DNA of 64,000 nt from Solibacillus sp. FSL K6-1523 (GCF_038005225.1 NZ_JBBOSU010000001.1:2654001-2718000); one strand, 5' to 3'; shown: positions 39,722 to 49,139, numbered from the stretch's first letter. Numbers and translations are program-made. Notes: generated by a model from the letters alone, not told the origin.

Positions 39722-39993
39722 GGTATTTCACCTTGTATAGTTGATTTGATTATAGCATGGTTGGGAACTGGTACGTGAATTATAGAGGGAGTGATGGTGG
39801 CGTTTAGTAGCGTGAAGTAAGCAGTTTTGTCGGATTGTTTCGTGGTGTTTATTACTCTGAGCATAATGAATTCCCTCATAAAACACAACATCCGCTTATA
39901 TTGGGAAACTAGGGAAATTGGCGATTTGAATGGCGGATATGCATGAGAAAATTAAAATTTATGCGGTTTACTTGCTGAAAAAATTTTTTTAAA
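39722..39993. other. Intergenic region downstream of accC
   Basis: I see no gene, repeat or RNA motif here. Confidence 0.4.
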
Positions 39994-40032
39994 ACTAAAA
40001 AAACCTCCCAACAAAATAAATTGTCAGAAGGT
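39994..40032 (-). terminator. Terminator of the accBC operon
   Basis: On the minus strand ACCTTCTGACAA pairs with TTGTTGGGAGGT (three G-U pairs) and is followed by TTTTTTTAG, about 50 bp after the accC stop codon. Confidence 0.75.
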
Positions 40033-40083
40033 AAAAAACGATATATTTTTTAAATCATTCTACAAACACTCTATTAAATCAAA

Positions 40084-41448
40084 TTAAGCCTTAACAGATG
40101 TACCTAAAATATCATTCTCTTCAAGGAATTTCGTGTTGAATTTCGCTGATTGGAATACGTCATTATTCATTAAAGCTTCGTGGAAAGGAATTGTTGTGTG
40201 AATTCCAGGTCCAGCTACTTCAAATTCTGATAATGCGCGGTTCATTTTCGCGATTGCTTCTGCACGAGTATCCGCATGAACAATTAGTTTTGCAACCATT
40301 GAATCATAGAATGGTGGGATTGTATAACCTGCATAAACAGCAGAATCCACACGTACTCCGTAACCACCTGGTACTACGTAAGTATCTACTGTACCAGCTG
40401 AAGGCATAAAGTTTTTGTATGCATTTTCAGCATTGATACGGCATTCGATTGCCCAACCATTAATTGTGATATCTTCTTGTTGGAATGGTAGCTCAGCGCC
40501 TCCAGCAATTTTTAATTGTTGTTGCACTAAGTCAACACCCGTAATCATTTCAGTAATCGTATGTTCCACTTGAATACGCGTATTCATTTCCATGAAGTAG
40601 AATTTATCCGCTTGGTAATCATAGATGAACTCGATTGTACCTGCACCTTCATAGTTACAAGCTTTTGCCGCTTTAACAGCAGCTTCACCCATCTCTGCAC
40701 GACGCTCTTCCGATAAAGCCGGTGATGGCGCTTCTTCAACAAGTTTTTGCATACGGCGTTGAACCGTACAGTCACGCTCACCAAGGTGAACAACATTGCC
40801 GTGACTATCTGCAAGCACTTGAATTTCACAGTGACGGAAATACTCGATAAATTTTTCTAAGTATACGCCTGGGTTACCGAATGCCGCAGCCGCTTCTTTT
40901 TGTGTAATGTCGATGCCTTTAATAAGGTCTTCTTCCGTACGTGCTACGCGAATCCCTTTACCGCCACCACCAGCAGTTGCTTTAATGATGACTGGGTAAC
41001 CGATTTTTGCAGCCCATTCTTTACCTGTTTCGATATCAGGAACGATCCCTGTACCTGGTACTAAAGGAACGTTTGCCGCTTCCATTGTGTCGCGTGCCAC
41101 GTCTTTAATCCCCATGATCTTAATCGCATCAGATGATGGACCGATAAATTTAATACCTGCATTTTCACATGCTTCTGCAAATGCAGCGTTTTCAGCTAAG
41201 AAACCATAGCCAGGGTGAATCCCGTCAACACCTGTTTTTTGCGCAACGCCTAAAACAGCTGGGAAACTCAAATAAGAATCTTTTGATAATTTAGGACCAA
41301 TGCAATATGCCTCGTCCGCTAATTTTACATGTAATGCATCTGCATCAGCTTCAGAATATACTGCTACAGTTTGAATACCTAGTTCCTTACAAGCACGAAT
41401 AATACGTACTGCAATTTCACCACGGTTTGCAATTAATACTTTTTTCAT
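40084..41448 (-). CDS. accC: Acetyl-CoA carboxylase, biotin carboxylase subunit
   Basis: 454 residues from the ATG at 41448; a GTG four codons upstream is possible but overlaps the spacing to AAGGAG. ATP-grasp fold: [14 protein letters not shown] (3-16), ATP loop [10 protein letters not shown], catalytic ERDCTVQRR and [10 protein letters not shown]. It carboxylates biotin on AccB at the first step of fatty-acid synthesis. The start lies 15 bp after the accB stop codon. Confidence 0.97.
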   Translation of the reverse strand: MKKVLIANRGEIAVRIIRACKELGIQTVAVYSEADADALHVKLADEAYCIGPKLSKDSYLSFPAVLGVAQKTGVDGIHPGYGFLAENAAFAEACENAGIKFIGPSSDAIKIMGIKDVARDTMEAANVPLVPGTGIVPDIETGKEWAAKIGYPVIIKATAGGGGKGIRVARTEEDLIKGIDITQKEAAAAFGNPGVYLEKFIEYFRHCEIQVLADSHGNVVHLGERDCTVQRRMQKLVEEAPSPALSEERRAEMGEAAVKAAKACNYEGAGTIEFIYDYQADKFYFMEMNTRIQVEHTITEMITGVDLVQQQLKIAGGAELPFQQEDITINGWAIECRINAENAYKNFMPSAGTVDTYVVPGGYGVRVDSAVYAGYTIPPFYDSMVAKLIVHADTRAEAIAKMNRALSEFEVAGPGIHTTIPFHEALMNNDVFQSAKFNTKFLEENDILGTSVKA

Positions 41449-41463
41449 CGGTGTCAGCACTCC

Positions 41464-41949
41464 TTATTCAGCTTTTACTAGGAATAGAGGTTGACCATAT
41501 TCTACTAATTGGCCATCTTTAACTAAAACTTCTACGATTTCACCTTTAATTTCAGCTTCAATCTCGTTGAATAATTTCATCGCTTCAACGATACATACGA
41601 TTGACTCGTCGCCTACTTTATCGCCCACTTTAACAAATGCAGGTGATTCTGGGTTTGGCGATTGATAGAATGTCCCAACCATCGGAGAAGTGATTTTGTG
41701 TAAATCAGTTGTGTCAGCTACTGGTGCTACTACTTCTACTGGTGCTTCCACTTTTGGTGCTGCTACTGGTGCTGCTACTACCGCTACTGGAGCCGGTGCT
41801 GCTACTACTTGTTTTGGTGCTACTACTTCTGTAACTCCGCTATTTTTCTTAAGCTTTACTTTTGCCCCGTCTGCTTCATAAACAAATTCATCAATAGATG
41901 ACGCATCTACTAATTTAATAATCTCTCTAATCTCTTGAACTTTGAACAT
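41464..41949 (-). CDS. accB: Acetyl-CoA carboxylase biotin carboxyl carrier protein
   Basis: 161 residues: an N-terminal helix region (1-35), an Ala/Pro/Val-rich flexible linker (about 42-80) and the biotinyl domain (86-160) with biotin-accepting Lys 125 in VEAMKLFNE. Normal length. It follows spoIIIAH by 195 bp, the standard Bacillus arrangement, and is coupled to accC. Confidence 0.97.
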   Translation of the reverse strand: MFKVQEIREIIKLVDASSIDEFVYEADGAKVKLKKNSGVTEVVAPKQVVAAPAPVAVVAAPVAAPKVEAPVEVVAPVADTTDLHKITSPMVGTFYQSPNPESPAFVKVGDKVGDESIVCIVEAMKLFNEIEAEIKGEIVEVLVKDGQLVEYGQPLFLVKAE

Positions 41950-42144
41950 TCTGAACTCTCCCTTTAATCAAAATAATAATAACACATTATCTATTTTATA
42001 ATTTTTTGAATACTTTTGAAATACTTTCTTGCAATATTAATAAAATATCACATAAAATAGAGAATAACTGTGTTAAAACAAATAACTTATCATTATCTGC
42101 TGTATAACACAGTCACCATTTAATGCATCATTATTATTATTTTC

Positions 42145-42681
42145 TCAATAAAATGGCTTAATGTCCACTGTTACCTTTACGTTTTCATCTACTTCCGTTT
42201 TAATTAAGTGAATAATTTCATCTGCTAGTTTCGTAGAGTTTTCGTCAGACATCACGGTAACCGCTACTTTCTCATCCTCAATGCGGACTAATGCGTCGTC
42301 GTATCCGAATGATTTGACAAGCATTTCTAACGTCGCCTCTGATGATTCTCGATTAATAAGCTGCTCCATTTCATCAAATGCTGCACTTTTTTGTTCGGCA
42401 GTATATTCTGAGGACGCCGTTTTTAATGTTAACTGTTCGCGTAATTGGCTTCTTTTATTGCTTAATTCTAAACGCATTTCTTGGAATAGATCACTTTCTG
42501 AGTTCACTGTTTTTGTAACGTCTGTAGTAACCCCTAAAATATCCGTTTCATCTAACGTATCACTTGTAAAAATCGCAAGCATATTTCCTGTTCTGTTGCC
42601 ATCTACAGCATAATACACACCAATTACCGCCACTAAACTAAATAATGTTAAAAACCATACTGTACGTTTTTTTACCTTCAT
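42145..42681 (-). CDS. spoIIIAH: Stage III sporulation protein SpoIIIAH
   Basis: 178 residues: one N-terminal membrane helix (about 8-25) and an extracytoplasmic domain whose C-terminal part carries the YscJ/FliF-like ring motif (ALVRIEDEKVAVTVMSDE). SpoIIIAH from the mother cell binds SpoIIQ of the forespore to form the Q-AH channel across the two membranes. It is about 40 residues shorter than the B. subtilis protein. The ATG overlaps the spoIIIAG stop codon (ATGA). Confidence 0.9.
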   Translation of the reverse strand: MKVKKRTVWFLTLFSLVAVIGVYYAVDGNRTGNMLAIFTSDTLDETDILGVTTDVTKTVNSESDLFQEMRLELSNKRSQLREQLTLKTASSEYTAEQKSAAFDEMEQLINRESSEATLEMLVKSFGYDDALVRIEDEKVAVTVMSDENSTKLADEIIHLIKTEVDENVKVTVDIKPFY

Positions 42682-43058
42682 TTTTCTTCCTCCTTCATTT
42701 GCATAGGGACAATTTGAATGCGATGCGCTGGTATTTGCAATGCTGTGCTGACCGTCGTTTTCAATAAACTTTTTACAGTCGAATGATGCGCGCCTTCTGC
42801 AACGATTATGACCCCTGTCATTTTTTGCCCTTTTGAGAGCGATAAGAAATTGCCGCTTTCTACCTCTTGCTCATAATGAAAATACACTTGAACTTGTCCT
42901 ACAGCATCAATTTCACTTAAAATTTGGGCCAACTGCTGTTCATCCGTCAATCGCTGTTGTCCTTTATTTGTTGAATTCAATGTGAACATAAATATTACTA
43001 CGATTACGACGACGCTCCCAATTAGTAAAAGAGGACGATTCGCTTGTTTTTTATCCAC
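42678..43058 (-). CDS. spoIIIAG: SpoIIIAG-like protein, compact form
   Basis: 126 residues from a GTG at 43058. A membrane helix (about 9-26) is followed by a ring-building motif: LAQILSEIDAVGQVQVYFHY, then GVIIVAEGAHHSTVKSLLK and IPAHRIQIVPM. B. subtilis SpoIIIAG is about 229 residues with a large beta insertion between these two halves that forms a triangular barrel in its ring; only about 15 residues occupy this place here. GGGGG lies about 15 nt from the start, a long spacing. Position between AF and AH fixes identity. Confidence 0.85.
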   Translation of the reverse strand: MDKKQANRPLLLIGSVVVIVVIFMFTLNSTNKGQQRLTDEQQLAQILSEIDAVGQVQVYFHYEQEVESGNFLSLSKGQKMTGVIIVAEGAHHSTVKSLLKTTVSTALQIPAHRIQIVPMQMKEEEK

Positions 43059-43120
43059 ATGTTTGCGTAATGCGCCCCCTTTTCATTTTTTCATCTCAAT
43101 GTATGAGAGAGTTTGATACT

Positions 43121-43255
43121 TTATGCAAATAAGGACAAGAATAAATGAGAGACTGAAATATAAAGTGCTAGTTTCACATACACTTGCCACTCCTTTTCTT
43201 CTACAAAAAATAATAGGCTGCTACCGAGTAAAACAATCAAAAGTATATCAATCAT
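43121..43255 (-). CDS. 44-residue membrane ORF at the spoIIIAF position
   Basis: The ORF starts MIDILLIVLLGSS and contains two hydrophobic stretches (2-17 and 27-44) separated by EEKEWQVYVK. Its ATG overlaps the spoIIIAE stop codon (ATGA) and it ends 62 bp before spoIIIAG. This is exactly where spoIIIAF belongs, but B. subtilis SpoIIIAF is about 206 residues with two helices and a soluble domain. The two-helix layout fits a SpoIIIAF reduced to its membrane part; no soluble domain can be found in other frames of the 193-bp gap. Confidence 0.55.
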   Translation of the reverse strand: MIDILLIVLLGSSLLFFVEEKEWQVYVKLALYISVSHLFLSLFA

Positions 43256-44163
43256 GTGTTACCTCCAAATGAAAGCTGCATTAAAACAATACAGAGCATC
43301 ACAATAAAAATAATCGAAAAACCGAGTAACAATGCGATTGCACAGAGCACCATCAAAGTTTTACCGACATCATCAAACAAACTGCTGATCCGTGTATTCG
43401 AAAAAGGTTCCACGAGCGCCCCGATGAATTTAAACATGAGTGCATGCAGTAAAAGCGTCATTGCTGGATAAAACGCCGCACTCCAAACAATTGCCAAAAA
43501 AGTAATGCCGAAAACAGTCGATATGGTTGATTGCGTTTTTTGAAATAAAGACAGCCCTTCTACAATCAAATTGCCGATGAGGGGTATATTTTGTTCTACT
43601 AATTTTTTTATAGGAGATTTCACCGCATCATTTAATTGAAAAAAGGCCACCCCAGAAAAAGATAAAATCGACGTGAGTGCTAGAACAGAAGCTACAATTA
43701 TGCTTAGAGATGAGGACCGAATGAGATCAGCCGCTTTTGAGAATGAAATAGCTGGATAAACTTTTGTACAAACATCCAAAAATAGCGCAATCAAAAGCGA
43801 TGGGATTAATAGTTTCGTACAAATAAATAATAAAAAATGAATAACCATTATGATGACGGGATTCCAAGCAATAAAGGTAAAAATCGTTGAAACCGCAATG
43901 AGCATGGTCGAAATAATTGGAATCATTAGGATAAAAAAACTTTGAAGCACCGTGATTAGTTCACTTAATACGAGGAATGCATCCATAATTTTTTGTGCGA
44001 ATGTCACGATGAAGAGGAGTATAAATAATTGTTCGATAATCGCCGTATGCTGTGGTAAAACAGCAATTAGTAGCAAATAGAGTAAAATATAGAGGACTAC
44101 GAATGAGATCGATGTTAGGATTGACTGAATCGGTTGCGAAAACATTGATAGAAAATAATCCAT
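43252..44163 (-). CDS. spoIIIAE: SpoIIIAE-like polytopic membrane protein, short form
   Basis: 303 residues, almost all hydrophobic with about seven or eight helices. B. subtilis SpoIIIAE is about 399 residues and begins with a signal peptide and a soluble domain of about 90 residues; both are missing here and the protein starts directly at the membrane domain (MDYFLSMFSQPIQSIL). Sequence divergence from B. subtilis is high, but order between AD and AF and the helix pattern support the call. The ATG overlaps the spoIIIAD stop codon by one base. Confidence 0.8.
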   Translation of the reverse strand: MDYFLSMFSQPIQSILTSISFVVLYILLYLLLIAVLPQHTAIIEQLFILLFIVTFAQKIMDAFLVLSELITVLQSFFILMIPIISTMLIAVSTIFTFIAWNPVIIMVIHFLLFICTKLLIPSLLIALFLDVCTKVYPAISFSKAADLIRSSSLSIIVASVLALTSILSFSGVAFFQLNDAVKSPIKKLVEQNIPLIGNLIVEGLSLFQKTQSTISTVFGITFLAIVWSAAFYPAMTLLLHALMFKFIGALVEPFSNTRISSLFDDVGKTLMVLCAIALLLGFSIIFIVMLCIVLMQLSFGGNT

Positions 44164-44540
44164 TATTGTAACCTCTCTAGCAATTCCAAGACGGATTTAA
44201 ACGCTGGTTGTAATTCATTAAACCAATACCCAACTAAAGTTAATCGAATGGACAGCTTCACAACAGTAGCAAATGCATCATATTCCATTTGCGCTAACAG
44301 TTCACAAAATAAATCACTTAAAATTAATAAAAATGCGGTGAATAAAAGTCCTTTTGTATAAGGGGCTTTCCTAAATGTTTCCTCTAGTAATTGCCAGGAC
44401 GGGATGAGCTGTCGTCGAATAACGAATTGAGCAAATATAAAAAAAAAGACGATGAGAATAATCGCATGAAGCCTGTCCATAGATTGTTTAATCAGCTGAA
44501 GGAGCAATAAAAAGATGACACTTGCAAATAGTATACTCAT
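44163..44540 (-). CDS. spoIIIAD: SpoIIIAD-like membrane protein
   Basis: 125 residues with three to four hydrophobic segments, close in size to B. subtilis SpoIIIAD (133). Sequence similarity is weak to the eye, but the segment YTKGLLFTAFLLILSDLFCELLAQ (about 60-83) lies where AD proteins have their conserved helix, and the position between AC and AE is decisive. It starts directly after the spoIIIAC stop codon. Confidence 0.75.
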   Translation of the reverse strand: MSILFASVIFLLLLQLIKQSMDRLHAIILIVFFFIFAQFVIRRQLIPSWQLLEETFRKAPYTKGLLFTAFLLILSDLFCELLAQMEYDAFATVVKLSIRLTLVGYWFNELQPAFKSVLELLERLQ

Positions 44541-44750
44541 TTAACTAATGACAGATAACCATTGAAAAAATACGACGATTTCATTAAAGAACAACCGTAA
44601 AAATCGTATTAATTCTACTGTTATATACAGATACGCTACAAAGAATAAAAAAAATGAAAACTCCTTTTTTCCTAGCTGTTCAAAGAATATATGAAGAAGT
44701 GCTATGACTAAACCTACTCCTGCTACTCGAAGCACATCTTGCAATTCCAA
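44541..44750 (-). CDS. spoIIIAC: Stage III sporulation protein SpoIIIAC
   Basis: 69 residues with two membrane helices. VLRVAGVGLVIALLHIFFEQLGKKE (6-30, quoted in part) matches the SpoIIIAC core. The TTG start follows GGAGGG at a short distance. It is the first remaining gene of the spoIIIA operon: upstream there are only about 150 bp of non-coding DNA, a repeat copy and a nitronate monooxygenase gene, while spoIIIAA (the ATPase) and spoIIIAB are absent. Confidence 0.85.
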   Translation of the reverse strand: MELQDVLRVAGVGLVIALLHIFFEQLGKKEFSFFLFFVAYLYITVELIRFLRLFFNEIVVFFQWLSVIS

Positions 44751-44904
44751 AAAAGCCCTCCCCCCTTACCGAAACTATATGCAGCCTGAATGAATTTAAG
44801 CACTTAAGATAGATACTTCATGCCATCAAATTCTCTTATGCATAATTTTTAGCCAGCTGACTTTAGCTTATGTGTCGGAAATTGTTTGGTAGAGGAGCGA
44901 GTCA

Positions 44905-45159
44905 ATCAATTACGCCTCGGCGTAATTGCGTCCAGATTTTTTCGAGCTCGCTCGAAAAACTTCCCTTAAAAATCTGTGACATCCGCCAGAGCTTGGGTCA
45001 ACACGATGTTGATCACAAAGGCGTTGTCACAGGACGTGACGGGTTTTAGCCTTTGTTCCCCAATTCAGCCGGGGTTTGAACCCTCACTGAATAAAATTAC
45101 CTTTTTGGCATTCATCCCCTACTTATAGAAGTAGGAGATGAATGCTGAATTAAGTTAAA
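44905..45159. repeat. Interspersed repeat, copy 3 (longest, best preserved)
   Basis: 255 bp from ATCAATTACGCCTCGG to CTGAATTAAGTTAAA. It contains all modules: CACAAAGGC..GCCTTTG around GTCAC..GTGAC, ATTCAG-GGG / CCC-CTGAAT, and a long hairpin GCATTCATC-CCTACTT / AAGTAGG-GATGAATGC near its end. It lies between spoIIIAC and the nitronate monooxygenase gene, where spoIIIAA and spoIIIAB would be expected. The last 20 bases of that hairpin resemble the left end of the TnpB element at 58.6 kb. Confidence 0.85.
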
Positions 45160-45174
45160 CATAAATAACTACAG

Positions 45175-45213
45175 GAAAAAGCGCAGAAAGGATACATCCA
45201 TTTCTGCGCTTTC
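45175..45213. terminator. Terminator of the nitronate monooxygenase-like gene
   Basis: AAAGCGCAGAAA / TTTCTGCGCTTT stem with an 11-base loop and A/T runs on both sides; serves the minus-strand gene ending at 45224. Confidence 0.85.
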
Positions 45214-45223
45214 TATAATTAAT

Positions 45224-46234
45224 TCAATCTGTTGGGGTTAACTCATCAACAATCTCTCGAACGGAAGCCTCTTTCGCTAAATAACTATTTTCACCCATCC
45301 ATAGCGATAAATATTGCGGTTTATTTTGCTTAGCACTTTCCTTGCGAATCGCTAGCGTTAAATAATGCTGGACTGGATAAGGTGCGACAACCGAATCCTT
45401 TAGCTTTTCTGTAAATTCATTTTTTAAGCCGCGCGCATATTTGCCAGTAAACGCTTTTGTCAAAGTAGTTGCCTTTTGCTCCGACTCCAAAACCGCCTTT
45501 TTATGCACATTGCTTATTTCACACTCATGTGCCGTTAATAAGGCTGTGCCAATTTGAACCGCCGTTGCGCCAGCTTCCAGCATCTCTTTTACATGCGCAG
45601 CCGTCATAATCCCACCTGCTGCGATACAATTAATCGATATTTTCCCCCGTACATCTTGCAGCAATTGTTTTGTCGGAATCAGTTCAATCGGATCTGTAAA
45701 CGAGCCGCGATGTCCTCCCGCTTCACTACCTTGAATTACAACTGCATCTAAGCCTGCATTTTCAACTGCCACCGCTTCCTCTACAGTCGTGGCGGTTCCA
45801 ATTAAATAAACACCATGTGCTTTTAGTTTAGATATCGTTTTTTCATTTGGAAGGCCGAATGTAAACGTACAAACTTTCACATCTTCATCGATAACTGCCT
45901 GTACTTGCCCATCAAATACTTCCGTTGAAACAACGCGCTGTGTATTAGATACCCCGAGCTCTTCATAAAATGGTTGCAATGCAACGCGCGCATCTTGCAG
46001 TACCCCAATATCAATTCTTGGTTCTTCTTGCACAAATAAGTTTACACAAAATCGTTTATCTGTGAGTGCTTTTACTTGCTGAATGAATTCCTTTGTTTCA
46101 GCCCCATTTAAATAGCCTGCTCCAATCGATCCTAATATGCCCGCTTCACAACATGCCGCAACAAATTTGGGTGACGTGACTCCTGCCATCGGTGCTTGAA
46201 TCACTGGTTTTCTTAAAGCGAAATTTTGTATCAT
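45224..46234 (-). CDS. NAD(P)H-dependent flavin oxidoreductase, nitronate monooxygenase family
   Basis: 336 residues, a TIM barrel with VIQAPMAGVTSP (about 11-22), GSEAGGHRG (about 170-178) with the family's His, and AAGGIMTA plus GATAVQIGTALL for FMN phosphate binding. Members oxidise alkyl nitronates, or are FabK-like enoyl reductases; nitronate monooxygenase is the usual annotation for this subgroup. It lies between efp and the spoIIIA operon, where no such gene exists in B. subtilis. Confidence 0.85.
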   Translation of the reverse strand: MIQNFALRKPVIQAPMAGVTSPKFVAACCEAGILGSIGAGYLNGAETKEFIQQVKALTDKRFCVNLFVQEEPRIDIGVLQDARVALQPFYEELGVSNTQRVVSTEVFDGQVQAVIDEDVKVCTFTFGLPNEKTISKLKAHGVYLIGTATTVEEAVAVENAGLDAVVIQGSEAGGHRGSFTDPIELIPTKQLLQDVRGKISINCIAAGGIMTAAHVKEMLEAGATAVQIGTALLTAHECEISNVHKKAVLESEQKATTLTKAFTGKYARGLKNEFTEKLKDSVVAPYPVQHYLTLAIRKESAKQNKPQYLSLWMGENSYLAKEASVREIVDELTPTD

Positions 46235-46393
46235 AAAATCACTCCTTTGTTTAATTATACTTTATTTTCGTTAAATTCGGTTATAAATGTATGTATTTTC
46301 CTGTTTAAAATTTATTCCGCGTCAACAGCTAGACGCTTCCTCACATCAAATTCCCTCAATTATGGACATCAGCTAAGAATATATAGCCACGTC

Positions 46394-46430
46394 AAAAAAA
46401 GACAGACAAAATAAATTGTCTGTCTTTTTT
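46394..46430. terminator. Terminator of efp
   Basis: AAAAAAGACAGACAA pairs with TTGTCTGTCTTTTTT across a short loop; A/T runs on both sides. Directly after the efp stop codon. Confidence 0.9.
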
Positions 46431-46433
46431 ATA

Positions 46434-46991
46434 TTAAGCACGTGAAACGTATGAACCTTCTTCTGTGTTAATAATTAATTTGTCGCCTTGGTTTACGAAG
46501 AATGGTACGTTTACCATTAAACCAGTTTGCATTTTTGCTGGTTTTGAACCGCCTGAAGCTGTATCACCTTTAATACCAGGCTCCGTTTCAGCTACTTCAA
46601 GAACAACTGTGTTTGGTAATTCAAGACCTAACATTTCACCTTGGAAAGTTTGGATGTGAATTTCCATGTTTTCTAATAAGTATAATAACTCATCTTCAAT
46701 TTGTGCTTCAGTTAAAGTTGTTTGATCATAAGACTCCATGTCCATGAATACATGTTCGTCACCTTGTGCATATAAATATTGCATTTTGCGGTTTTCGATC
46801 ATCGCTTTTTCTACTTTTTCACCCGCGCGGAATGTTTTTTCTTGCACGTTACCGTTGCGTAGGTTACGTAATTTTGAACGTACGAAAGCAGCACCTTTAC
46901 CTGGTTTTACGTGTTGGAATTCTAGTACGCGGTATAAGTTACCATCAGCGATGATTGTTAAACCCGTACGGAAATCGTTTACTGAGATCAT
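46434..46991 (-). CDS. efp: Translation elongation factor P
   Basis: 185 residues, three-domain EF-P with the loop [10 protein letters not shown] and its modifiable Lys 32 at the tip. It relieves ribosome stalling at polyproline. It starts 17 bp after the pepP stop codon. Normal length and a strong GGAGG-type site upstream. Confidence 0.98.
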   Translation of the reverse strand: MISVNDFRTGLTIIADGNLYRVLEFQHVKPGKGAAFVRSKLRNLRNGNVQEKTFRAGEKVEKAMIENRKMQYLYAQGDEHVFMDMESYDQTTLTEAQIEDELLYLLENMEIHIQTFQGEMLGLELPNTVVLEVAETEPGIKGDTASGGSKPAKMQTGLMVNVPFFVNQGDKLIINTEEGSYVSRA

Positions 46992-47008
46992 GAGTTTTTT
47001 CCTCCAAA

Positions 47009-48067
47009 TTATAAAATGATTAATTGCTTTGTCGAATGCGTTAGTACTTCATTACCCGTTTTAGTGATTAAAATATCGTCCTCAATTCGAACGCCACCAA
47101 TTCCAGGTAAATAGACACCAGGCTCAATTGTTACCGTCATATTCGGCTCTAAAACCGTTTCTGACCGGAATGATAATCCAGGTCCTTCATGCACTTCTAA
47201 ACCAATCCCGTGACCTGTTGAGTGACCAAACGCTTCACCGTAACCATTTGCTTTTAAATAGTCACGAGCGACCGCATCCGCTTCAATACCTGTCATACTT
47301 GGACCTACTTTTTCAAGTGCTAATAACTGAGAAGCTAATACAACATTGTACATCTCCACTAATTTATCTGAAGGTTGCCCTACTGCAATTGTGCGCGTAA
47401 TATCTGAAATGTATCCGTTATAGTATGCACCAAAATCAAGCGTTACAAAGTCTCCTTGCTCGATAATTTTATCAGTTGCGACGCCGTGTGGTAACGCTGA
47501 TCGTAAACCACTTGCTACGATAATATCAAAAGAAGAACTTGTCGCGCCTTGTTTACGCATGAAAAATTCTAATTCATTCGAAACATCAAGCTCTGTTTGA
47601 CCAGGCTTAATAAAGTTTAATATATGTGTAAATGCATTATCTGCAATTTCACATGCAACCTTAATAATATTAATCTCTTCAGGTGTCTTAATCAAGCGAA
47701 TTTTTTCAATTAACCCTGAAAGTGGAACAAAATCCGCTTTTACTGACACTTTATACACTTCATACAACCCATAAAGCAATGCATCTTTCTCAAATCCAAG
47801 CGTTTTAATGCCCATTAATGCCGCTTGCTTACCTACTTCTTCAAAAATCGTTCCTTTATGCTGAACAATACGGAAATCGGTAATTTGCGCCGCCGCTTGT
47901 TCTGTATAGCGGAAATCGGTAATAAATACTGCATCATTCTGCGAAACAATGGCAACACCAGCCGTACCTGTAAAACCTGTCATGTAACGGCGGTTATATT
48001 CATTTGTAATTAATAGTGCATCGACACCATGATCGAGTAATGCTTGGCGTAATTTTGCTAGTTTCAT
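47009..48067 (-). CDS. pepP: Xaa-Pro aminopeptidase, M24 family (PapA/YqhT-like)
   Basis: 352 residues from the ATG at 48067, preceded by AGGGGG; the frame is open 29 codons further into aroQ. N-terminal creatinase-like domain and C-terminal pita-bread domain with the metal ligands in [37 protein letters not shown] and GVRIEDD. It removes N-terminal residues preceding proline. The aroQ-pepP-efp order is conserved in Bacillus. Confidence 0.93.
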   Translation of the reverse strand: MKLAKLRQALLDHGVDALLITNEYNRRYMTGFTGTAGVAIVSQNDAVFITDFRYTEQAAAQITDFRIVQHKGTIFEEVGKQAALMGIKTLGFEKDALLYGLYEVYKVSVKADFVPLSGLIEKIRLIKTPEEINIIKVACEIADNAFTHILNFIKPGQTELDVSNELEFFMRKQGATSSSFDIIVASGLRSALPHGVATDKIIEQGDFVTLDFGAYYNGYISDITRTIAVGQPSDKLVEMYNVVLASQLLALEKVGPSMTGIEADAVARDYLKANGYGEAFGHSTGHGIGLEVHEGPGLSFRSETVLEPNMTVTIEPGVYLPGIGGVRIEDDILITKTGNEVLTHSTKQLIIL

Positions 48068-48086
48068 GTGAGTTCCCCCTAGTTTA

Positions 48087-48515
48087 TTATCTCTGTAAAA
48101 ACTTTCGCATTGCGAGCTCATAGCCAAAAGTGCCAAGACCACAAATTTGACCAATGCATTCTGCCGCTAATTTGGATTCATGACGAAATGCTTCGCGTGC
48201 ATGAATATTGGAAATATGTACTTCAATTACAGGCACATCTATTGACGCAATTGCATCGCGCAGCGCAATAGATGTATGTGTAAATGCTCCTGGGTTAAAA
48301 ATTATGCCGTCAATTCCGCGATCCGCCGCGTCATGAAGTAAGTCAATGAGCACGCCTTCATGATTCGATTGGTGAAAATCAATTGTCGCATCAAAAGTTG
48401 CTGCTAACGCTTCACATTTCGCCTGCACATCTGCTAATGTCTCGGAGCCATAAATTTCTGGTTCACGCTTGCCTAATCGGTTTAAATTTGGACCATTCAA
48501 TATTACCAATTTCAT
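48087..48515 (-). CDS. aroQ: Type II 3-dehydroquinate dehydratase
   Basis: 142 residues with [17 protein letters not shown] (6-22; catalytic Arg 18 and Tyr 21), NPGAFTHTS and the His in [11 protein letters not shown]. Dodecameric enzyme of the shikimate pathway. 19 bp upstream of pepP on the same strand. Confidence 0.97.
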   Translation of the reverse strand: MKLVILNGPNLNRLGKREPEIYGSETLADVQAKCEALAATFDATIDFHQSNHEGVLIDLLHDAADRGIDGIIFNPGAFTHTSIALRDAIASIDVPVIEVHISNIHAREAFRHESKLAAECIGQICGLGTFGYELAMRKFLQR

Positions 48516-48578
48516 ATGTGAATTCCCCTTTTTTCGTTACTCCTCCTATTTTATCATAGAGTTTTCAGACATCAATAC

Positions 48579-49001
48579 TTACATTTCTTTCGAGTTCTCC
48601 GTCAAATGTAAGCGATAGTATTGGGCAGTTTCTGTTAGAACGCGTAACCCGATAATGACAATGATGATAAAAGGGATGGATAACTTTTTAATCGAATTTA
48701 GCTCCATCGGTAAATGTAAAATTCGGAACTCCAATAAAATCGCGATAAGTAGCCCCGCAATGAGCGAAAAGGCAAAAGGGGATTTTCCGATAATTGTTCG
48801 TGCTAAAAAATAAACGATACATACAATGACAAACACACCGATAAAAAAGATCAACCATCTTTCAAACATATTGGGATGAATAAACTCCCACTTTTTCATA
48901 AACTTAACCGGGCTCCACTTAATCATATGGAATAAATGAAGCAGTTTAATACTCCCTACAAAATAAATCGTCACTAAAAGCGCTGTAGATAAAATTGCCA
49001 T
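48579..49001 (-). CDS. yqhR: YqhR-like membrane protein
   Basis: 140 residues with four hydrophobic helices (about 3-25, 48-68, 72-92, 104-122). Position between aroQ and the divergent yqhQ matches B. subtilis YqhR, a conserved membrane protein of unknown function. It ends 63 bp before aroQ starts. Confidence 0.8.
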   Translation of the reverse strand: MAILSTALLVTIYFVGSIKLLHLFHMIKWSPVKFMKKWEFIHPNMFERWLIFFIGVFVIVCIVYFLARTIIGKSPFAFSLIAGLLIAILLEFRILHLPMELNSIKKLSIPFIIIVIIGLRVLTETAQYYRLHLTENSKEM

Positions 49002-49139
49002 TGCGCATACACCTCTTTTTTACTTAAGTTTCACCAAACGAAAAATTTCCTATACCTTTGCATAGTGCTTTTTCATAAAATCTAGTACAATAATAGAATC
49101 AATATTTAGAATCTATTTAAAGAGAGTGGTGTACTGCAA

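Noticed and set aside
44905-45159. Repeat copy 3 considered as a riboswitch or T-box leader
   Set aside because: The same sequence occurs in unrelated gaps in different contexts and contains no T-box or known aptamer motif that I recognise.
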